DNA of 6,268 bases from an uncultured Eubacteriales bacterium (lineage in GTDB: Bacteria > Bacillota > Clostridia > Christensenellales > Aristaeellaceae). Shown in pieces: positions 1 to 4,200 of the stretch; the first letter of the stretch is position 1, and each line of letters opens with the position of its first letter. The notes under the pieces are model-generated. The model did no database searches, was not told the DNA's origin, and saw only the letters and a program-made list of their open reading frames with translations. The stretch spans positions 1 through 6,268 of the forward strand of contig CALVPU010000248.1 of NCBI GenBank assembly GCA_944353735.1. Direction: 5' to 3'. Position numbers and translations under genes: made by a program.

Positions 1-64
1 GCACCAGCATATCTGTACACAACATTTCGATTGCCTGTCTCTGTTCCTGTTCTTTCGTCAGCAT
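1..64 (-). CDS. Partial CDS, N-terminus only; possibly an IS1182-type transposase
   Basis: Reading leftwards from an ATG at 64-62, 21 codons are open to the window edge and begin MLTKEQEQRQ, followed by AIEMLCTDMLV. An ATG six bases upstream (70-68) is in frame. I prefer the start at 64 because an AGGTGAT Shine-Dalgarno sequence lies about six bases before it but would abut or overlap the other ATG. From memory of the family, many IS1182-like transposases open with a short 'MLT' stretch and then a hydrophobic 'IEMV..-LVP' segment leading to 'DHLLRKI'. The visible residues fit the first part of that pattern, and the decisive part is outside the window. With only 21 residues, an unrelated small protein remains possible. 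The reading frame itself is more certain than the function. Confidence 0.45.
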   Translation of the reverse strand, partial: MLTKEQEQRQAIEMLCTDMLV

Positions 65-91
65 CTTCATCACCTGTCTTCAGTATATCAG

Positions 92-118
92 AAAAAGGCC
101 GCTCGCGCGACCTTTTTT
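92..118 (-). terminator. Hairpin with A/T-flanked stem, possible bidirectional terminator
   Basis: The arms at 92-102 and 107-117 form an 11-position stem around a TCGC loop. The outer part is five A-T pairs, so either strand ends in a run of five or six T. On the plus strand there is one C-A mismatch (99/110). On the minus strand the same position becomes a G-U wobble, so the stem is uninterrupted there. That favours a role in minus-strand RNA, just upstream of the gene starting at 64. Which transcript it would end is not visible. Confidence 0.5.
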
Positions 119-126
119 GACAGACT

Positions 127-156
127 ATCGGCGAAATTCCTTTTCGCCGATTTTTT
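127..156 (+). terminator. Intrinsic (rho-independent) terminator
   Basis: ATCGGCGAAA at 127-136 pairs perfectly with TTTCGCCGAT at 142-151 around a TTCCT loop, and T continues to 156. This is the classical plus-strand terminator layout. No plus-strand gene is visible before it, so it probably ends or insulates transcription entering from the left, immediately before the promoter at 167. The A/T-rich stem base may also give weak activity on the minus strand. Confidence 0.7.
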
Positions 157-166
157 CATTTTTCTA

Positions 167-195
167 TTGACATTTCGCGTCGTCGGTCCTATAAT
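167..195 (+). promoter_or_regulatory. Consensus sigma-A/sigma-70 promoter for the HEAT-MarR unit
   Basis: TTGACA at 167-172 and TATAAT at 190-195 are separated by exactly 17 bases (173-189), matching the housekeeping consensus at all twelve positions with optimal spacing. Transcription should start near 201-203, giving a leader of about 130 nt before the ATG at 332. The A/T-rich -10 region stands out in otherwise GC-rich DNA. A promoter this strong would be expected to need repression, in line with the palindrome over its -10 box. Confidence 0.9.
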
Positions 196-215
196 ATCTT
201 TTAGTGAAAGATATT
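193..215. promoter_or_regulatory. 23-bp palindromic operator over the -10 box and transcription start
   Basis: AATATCTTT at 193-201 is a perfect inverted repeat of AAAGATATT at 207-215, separated by five bases (TAGTG). It overlaps the last three bases of the -10 box and the predicted start site. The size and symmetry suit a dimeric winged-helix repressor, and the second gene of the downstream unit encodes a MarR-family protein, so autorepression is the simplest inference. A second, shorter palindrome overlaps it: GTGAA at 204-208 with TTCAC at 214-218. As RNA the sequence could also fold as a hairpin, but most of it lies around or upstream of the start point, which favours a DNA-level role. 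Confidence 0.7.
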
Positions 216-217
216 CA

Positions 218-331
218 CGGCGCGAGCCGGGGTCTTTCCTCAATGCGGAACCGGCAGATGGAGCCGAACGGCACACCGCTGGTTTCCGATGAAACACATA
301 GACACGGAACGCATAGAAAGGATGGAGCAAC
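218..331 (+). promoter_or_regulatory. Structured 5' leader of the HEAT-MarR transcript, with RBS
   Basis: The leader has a small hairpin with a GNRA-type loop (CGGC 218-221, loop GCGA, GCCG 226-229). A longer stem follows: 246-255 pairs with 278-288 over ten base pairs, with one bulged U and one G-U pair. Its loop region can form an inner GCC/GGC hairpin (263-265 with 270-272). The ribosome site is AAGGA at 318-322, nine bases before the ATG at 332, with a second purine-rich GGAG at 324-327. No known riboswitch class is recognised, and no convincing leader peptide was found. Whether the fold is regulatory is unknown. Confidence 0.4.
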
Positions 332-661
332 ATGTTCGGAAACAAGCATTCGAAAGTCACGCACGCCATTGAAAAGGGCAAAGCTTCCGCGCTGGTCGAT
401 CTGGTGCACGACAAGGATGAATCGGTTCGCCTCGAGGCGATCGACGGTCTGGGCAAGTTGAAGAGCAACGACGGCGTCAATCCGCTGACCCATCTGCTGC
501 ATGATCCATCCGCTGAGGTGCGCAAGCACAGCGCGCTGGCGCTGGGCGAAATCGGCGATCCGCACTCCAAGGCGCACATCTCCTTTGCCGCTGAACATGA
601 GAGCGATGCCGGCGTCAAGGAAGCGATGCACGCGGCGCTCACCAAGCTGAAGGACTATTGA
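332..661 (+). CDS. Small HEAT-repeat (PBS-lyase-like) protein
   Basis: This 109-residue protein appears to be all-helical and built of about three HEAT-type repeats, roughly residues 17-45, 48-76 and 79-107. The signature 'D....VR..A...LG.L/I' is clear in the first two (SVRLEAIDGLGKL at 31-43; EVRKHSALALGEIG at 62-75) and diverged in the third (GVKEAMHAALTKL at 94-106). HEAT and EZ-HEAT repeats form curved solenoids that bind other proteins or serve as subunits of larger complexes; they are not catalytic by themselves. There is no signal peptide, membrane segment or fused enzyme domain, so a cytoplasmic partner protein is likely. The short basic N-terminus (MFGNKHSK) precedes the first helix. 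The start is supported by AAGGA nine bases upstream. It is the first gene after a consensus promoter with a palindromic operator, and the MarR gene follows after 31 nt. Its specific partner is unknown; association with the co-encoded regulator is only an inference. Confidence 0.85.
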   Translation: MFGNKHSKVTHAIEKGKASALVDLVHDKDESVRLEAIDGLGKLKSNDGVNPLTHLLHDPSAEVRKHSALALGEIGDPHSKAHISFAAEHESDAGVKEAMHAALTKLKDY

Positions 662-692
662 TCCGCGGCACAGGGCAGGGAGGCGGGAGAAG

Positions 693-1133
693 ATGGATTA
701 CCAATCGCTGGCGGAGGAACTGCTCGGCGCGCTCGCCTATCAGCGGCCTCCGATGGAAAAGCCCAACCAGATGAGCATCGGGGAACGCGGCATCCTCAAC
801 TTCCTCTGCTTTGTGCGCGACGGCGTTCTTTCCGGCGATCTCAGCCGAGATGTAGGTCTCTCCACAGGGCGCACCGCGACGGCGCTGAAGAACCTCGAAA
901 AGAAGGGCATGGTCGAGCGCGTGGCGTCGCAGGGTGACCGGCGATGCGTCGTCGTCCGCATCACGGACGCGGGGCGCGCGGCAGCGGAATCCTTCCGCGC
1001 ACAGGTTGTCGCGCATACGGAGGAGCTGCTACGCGGGCTCGGTGAAGCGGATGCCAGCGAATACGTGCGCATCGTCAAGCGGCTCATCGCCATGCAGCGC
1101 GCAGGTGAAGACGCGGGCGATGGAATGCATTGA
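693..1133 (+). CDS. MarR-family winged-helix transcriptional regulator
   Basis: The 146-residue length is typical of the family. The N-terminal helix (about 2-16) and C-terminal helices (about 94-137) would form the dimer interface. The winged helix-turn-helix runs from about 31 to 92: helix LSGDLSRDVGL at 46-56, recognition helix STGRTATALKNLEKKG at 57-72, and a wing with the family hallmark D-R-R followed by 'VVVRITDAG' (82-94). MarR proteins bind palindromic operators as dimers, usually as repressors released by a small ligand or by oxidation. The only cysteines are C39 and C85, which do not match the N-terminal redox cysteine of OhrR-type members, so the signal cannot be predicted. The start has a strong AGGGAGG site nine bases upstream. 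The gene lies 31 nt after the HEAT-repeat gene in an apparent two-gene operon and probably acts on the palindrome at 193-215. The target genes beyond its own operon are unknown. Confidence 0.93.
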   Translation: MDYQSLAEELLGALAYQRPPMEKPNQMSIGERGILNFLCFVRDGVLSGDLSRDVGLSTGRTATALKNLEKKGMVERVASQGDRRCVVVRITDAGRAAAESFRAQVVAHTEELLRGLGEADASEYVRIVKRLIAMQRAGEDAGDGMH

Positions 1134-1143
1134 TTCAAATAAT

Positions 1144-1190
1144 GCGAGGGCGGTCCCGGCGGAATGATATCCGCGCGAGATCGCCCTCGC
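1144..1190 (+). terminator. Nested stem-loop after the MarR gene, possible terminator
   Basis: GCGAGGGCG at 1144-1152 pairs perfectly with CGCCCTCGC at 1182-1190. Inside the large loop, GCGGA (1159-1163) pairs with TCCGC (1170-1174). The stem begins 11 bases after the MarR stop codon. It is followed by TTTGCTGTGG, a weak U-tract, so termination may be incomplete or depend on the next hairpins. A further hairpin, CGCTTC/GAAGCG (1215-1220 with 1225-1230), lies just downstream. Confidence 0.55.
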
Positions 1191-1243
1191 TTTGCTGTGG
1201 AGAAAGGTGAATCGCGCTTCGCCGGAAGCGGGCGAGATGGATG

Positions 1244-1280
1244 AAAAAGGTGGCTCCGCGGGTTTTCCCGTGGAGCCACC
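1244..1280 (-). terminator. Intrinsic terminator of the giant minus-strand gene
   Basis: A 14-bp stem (1249-1262 with 1267-1280, one G-T position at 1258/1271) closes a four-base loop. On the minus strand it is followed by TTTTT (complement of 1244-1248). It starts eight bases after the stop codon of the giant gene, which is the canonical layout. On the plus strand the stem is preceded by AAAAA but not followed by T, so its efficient direction is minus. It also separates the two convergent units. Confidence 0.9.
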
Positions 1281-1287
1281 AGCCACT

Positions 1288-4200
1288 TTAGTAGGCGGCG
1301 TTCGGATTGAGATAGATCTGTCCGTTGGCGTTCATCAGCACCATCAGCGTATCCGCGCCGATGACACGCGCCTCCGGCGTGACCAGAACGAGTGCGCCGC
1401 CATTGTTGGCGTTGTAGTCGTTCTGGAACGCAGCGACCGCGCTGAGCGTGGCGTCATCCAGCATGCCATCGGTGTAGGAACCGAACTGCAGCCAGCCCCA
1501 TTCAACCAGGCGTGCCTGCACGGCGCTGATCAGCGTCGGGTCGCTGTTGGCATCCAGCGGCACCTGCCACTGTTCCTGCGGAATCGTCGCGGTGGGTTCA
1601 GGCGTGGGCTCCATCGTCGGTTCGGGCGTGGGGACCTCGGTCGGGACAGGGGTGGGTTCCAGCGTCGGTTCCGGCGTGGGAACTTCGGTCGGGACGGGGG
1701 TGGGTTCCAGTGTCGGTTCCGGCGTCGCCTGAATGGCGAGGCAGAACGCCATCTCGGAAGTCGCGCCATCCTCCGCCGTACCGCCCTCGGGAATGGCGGT
1801 CACGCGCAGCGTGTAGACGACGCCGGGCGTCATGACGCTGGTATCAAGGCTGCCGCCAGTCTGTTGCTGGACCTCCGCATCGGAGACGACGTTGCCGCCG
1901 TCGAGAATCGTCACGCGGTAGTCCGCAGCCCCCTCCGAATACCAGCTCATCGACACGATGCCTTCGCCGACATAGGCGACGCCATCCACGTTCTCCAGCA
2001 CGGGCTGGATGTCGATGACCGGCGCGGCGACGGGCGCAACGGGCGCTTCGGTCGGCTCGGGCTCAGCAGTCGGCTCGACAGTCGGTTCCGCAACAGGCTC
2101 AACGGTCGGTTCAACAGTCGGCTCAACCGTGGGTTCAGGCTCGACCACAGGTTCAGCTTCCGGTTCTGCCGGCTCGGGCGTCGGTTCTTCGACGGGCGCG
2201 GGAACCTCCGTCGGCTCGGTCGCCTGAACGGCGAGGGAGAAATTCGCCTCGGAAGTCGCGCCGTCCTCCGCCGTGCCGCCTTCGGGGATGGCGGTCACGC
2301 GTAGCGTGTAGATCGCGCCGGGCGCCATGACGCTGGTGTCAAGACTGCCCTCGGCGTTTGCGACGTCCGCCTCGGAGAAGAGATTGCCGTCCTGAAGGAT
2401 TGCCACGCGGTAGCTGGCGGCGCCTTCGGCATACCAGCTGATCGTCAGCACGCCTTCGCCGACGTAGGTAACGCCGTCCACGCTCTCCAGCGCGGGCTGG
2501 ATGTCGATGACCGGCGCGGCGACGGGCACAGCGGGCACCTCGGTCGGCTCAACCGCCGGTTCTTCGGTCGGCTCGATGGATTCGACGGGCGCTTCGGTTG
2601 CCTCGGGAATGGGCGTCGCCTCGGTAGCTGGCGCTTCCGTCTCCGTCGCCTCGGTTACGGGCGCTTCGGTCGGTTCAGCCGTCGGCTCCGCTGCCGGTTC
2701 GGCGGCGTGGATCGCGAAGCGGAGCTCGGACGAAGCGCCGTCTTCAGCCTCTCTGCTCGCGGGCAGCGCCGTTACGTGCAGCGTGTAGATCTGGTCGGGA
2801 ACCAGCACGTCGGAGTGGAGCGACAGGCTCTCCAGCTCGGTGATCGTGCTCGCGCAGATCGCGCCGGAAGCATCGGTCACCTCGACGGCGTACTGCGCCG
2901 GATCGCCTTCGCACGTCCACTGGAAGGTGACGACGCCGGGGAGCACGTAGGTCACGCCGTCGACCGTCTCGTCGACTTCGCCGATGGAAAGCTGCGGCAC
3001 GCCGAGGGGCGCAGCTGCCTGCGTCTCGGTGGGTTCCACCGCTTCCGGCGTCGGTTCAGGCGTGTTTTCGGGCGCGGGCGTCGCTGTGGGCTGCACTTCC
3101 TCCGGACGGAGGATGAACGACTGGCTCGCGGGCGTGCCCTGCGCCAGAACGCCTTCCGGCGGGATCGCCGTTACCAGAGCGGTGTAGAGCGTTCCGCGCG
3201 AGAGGGCGCTGGCATCGAAGGTGTAGGTCAGCTCGGCGACCGTCGTCTCAAACAGCACGGACGAGCTGTCGCGGATGACCACGTTGTACGCGCCGGCACC
3301 TTCGACCGCAGTCCATTGGAAGGTCAGTGCGGGACCGTCGACATAGGCGATGCGGTCCGAGGAGGGTTCGGCGCCGACGATGGAGAGCACCGGCGCGGCG
3401 AGCTGTTCGACCGTCTCATCTTCGCGGATGCGCAGGCGGACCGACGCGGTAGCGCCCTGCTCGACCGTGCCGCCCTCGGGGATGGCGGTGACGTAGAGCG
3501 TGTAGGACGCGCCCGGAGTCATCGAGGAGGGATTGAGCACGTAGCCGGTTGCCGTGGTCGTCTCGCTGGAGAAGTAGGCATCGGCGGCGTCGCGGATCTC
3601 GATGTAGTACTGCGCGGCGTTTTCGACGGCGTTCCAGCGGAAAGTCGTCGCATTTTCGTCGAGCGTGTAGATGCCTTCGCCGTCCGGTTCCATGCCGTCG
3701 ACGGTGATGACCGGCGGCTCCACCGGAGCGATCGGCTCAAGCTGATCGTCCAGCGCAAACTTCAGCGCCTTGCTCGCGGCGTCGTCCATGGTGCCGTTGG
3801 TGGGAATGGCGTAGACGTAGAACGTGTAGGTCATGCCCTCGCGCAGCAGGTCCGAAGAGAAGCTGGCGAACTCGTTGTTCGTCTCCTGACCGAGGACAGT
3901 ATTGCCGTTGGCGTCGCGGATCTCGACGTAGTAGCTCTCAAGATCGCCCTCGGCGTACCAGCGCAGCGTCACGGTGCCGGGATAGACGTAGAACACGCCC
4001 TCGTTGAGGCGGGAGACGGTTTCGATCGTGGAGACCACGTTGGTGATCGTTCCCACAGCCGGCGGTTCCGGCGGCGTCTCCATGCGCGCAAAGCTCAGCG
4101 TCGCCGAGGTGATGTGCGCGGCGTTGCCGTCCGCGGGATACGCGGTGACCTGCAGCGTGTAGATGCGGTCCGCCGCCAGCGAGGCGATGGGGACGCCGAT

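Noticed and set aside
82..87. Minus-strand TATACT as a -10 box for the gene starting at 64
   Set aside because: No acceptable -35 lies 16-18 bases upstream, and the predicted transcription start would fall within the Shine-Dalgarno region, so a promoter here cannot be supported.
204..461. Open frame starting in the leader and overlapping the HEAT gene
   Set aside because: It begins at a GTG inside the palindrome or near the transcription start, has no ribosome site, and is overlapped by a well-supported HEAT-repeat frame.
1288..1320. Sortase LPxTG anchor at the C-terminus of the giant protein
   Set aside because: The C-terminus ends NPNAAY with no LPxTG motif, hydrophobic helix or basic tail.
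1192..2304. Long plus-strand open frame of 370 codons opposite the giant gene, rich in Arg/Gly
   Set aside because: It is antisense to a clearly coding frame with recognised domains, its composition is a by-product of GC-rich complementary codons, it has no recognisable domain, and it crosses the terminator at 1249-1280.
1573..2703. Possible CRISPR-like array because of regularly repeated units
   Set aside because: The repeats are in-frame coding linkers and modules with no unique spacers of constant length and no cas genes.
1547..3187. Plus-strand frames encoding Gly-Ser-Val repeats (e.g. 2009-2227), resembling low-complexity surface proteins
   Set aside because: They are the reverse complement of the Glu-Pro-Thr linker codons. 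They start inside repeats, lack ribosome sites and have no independent support.
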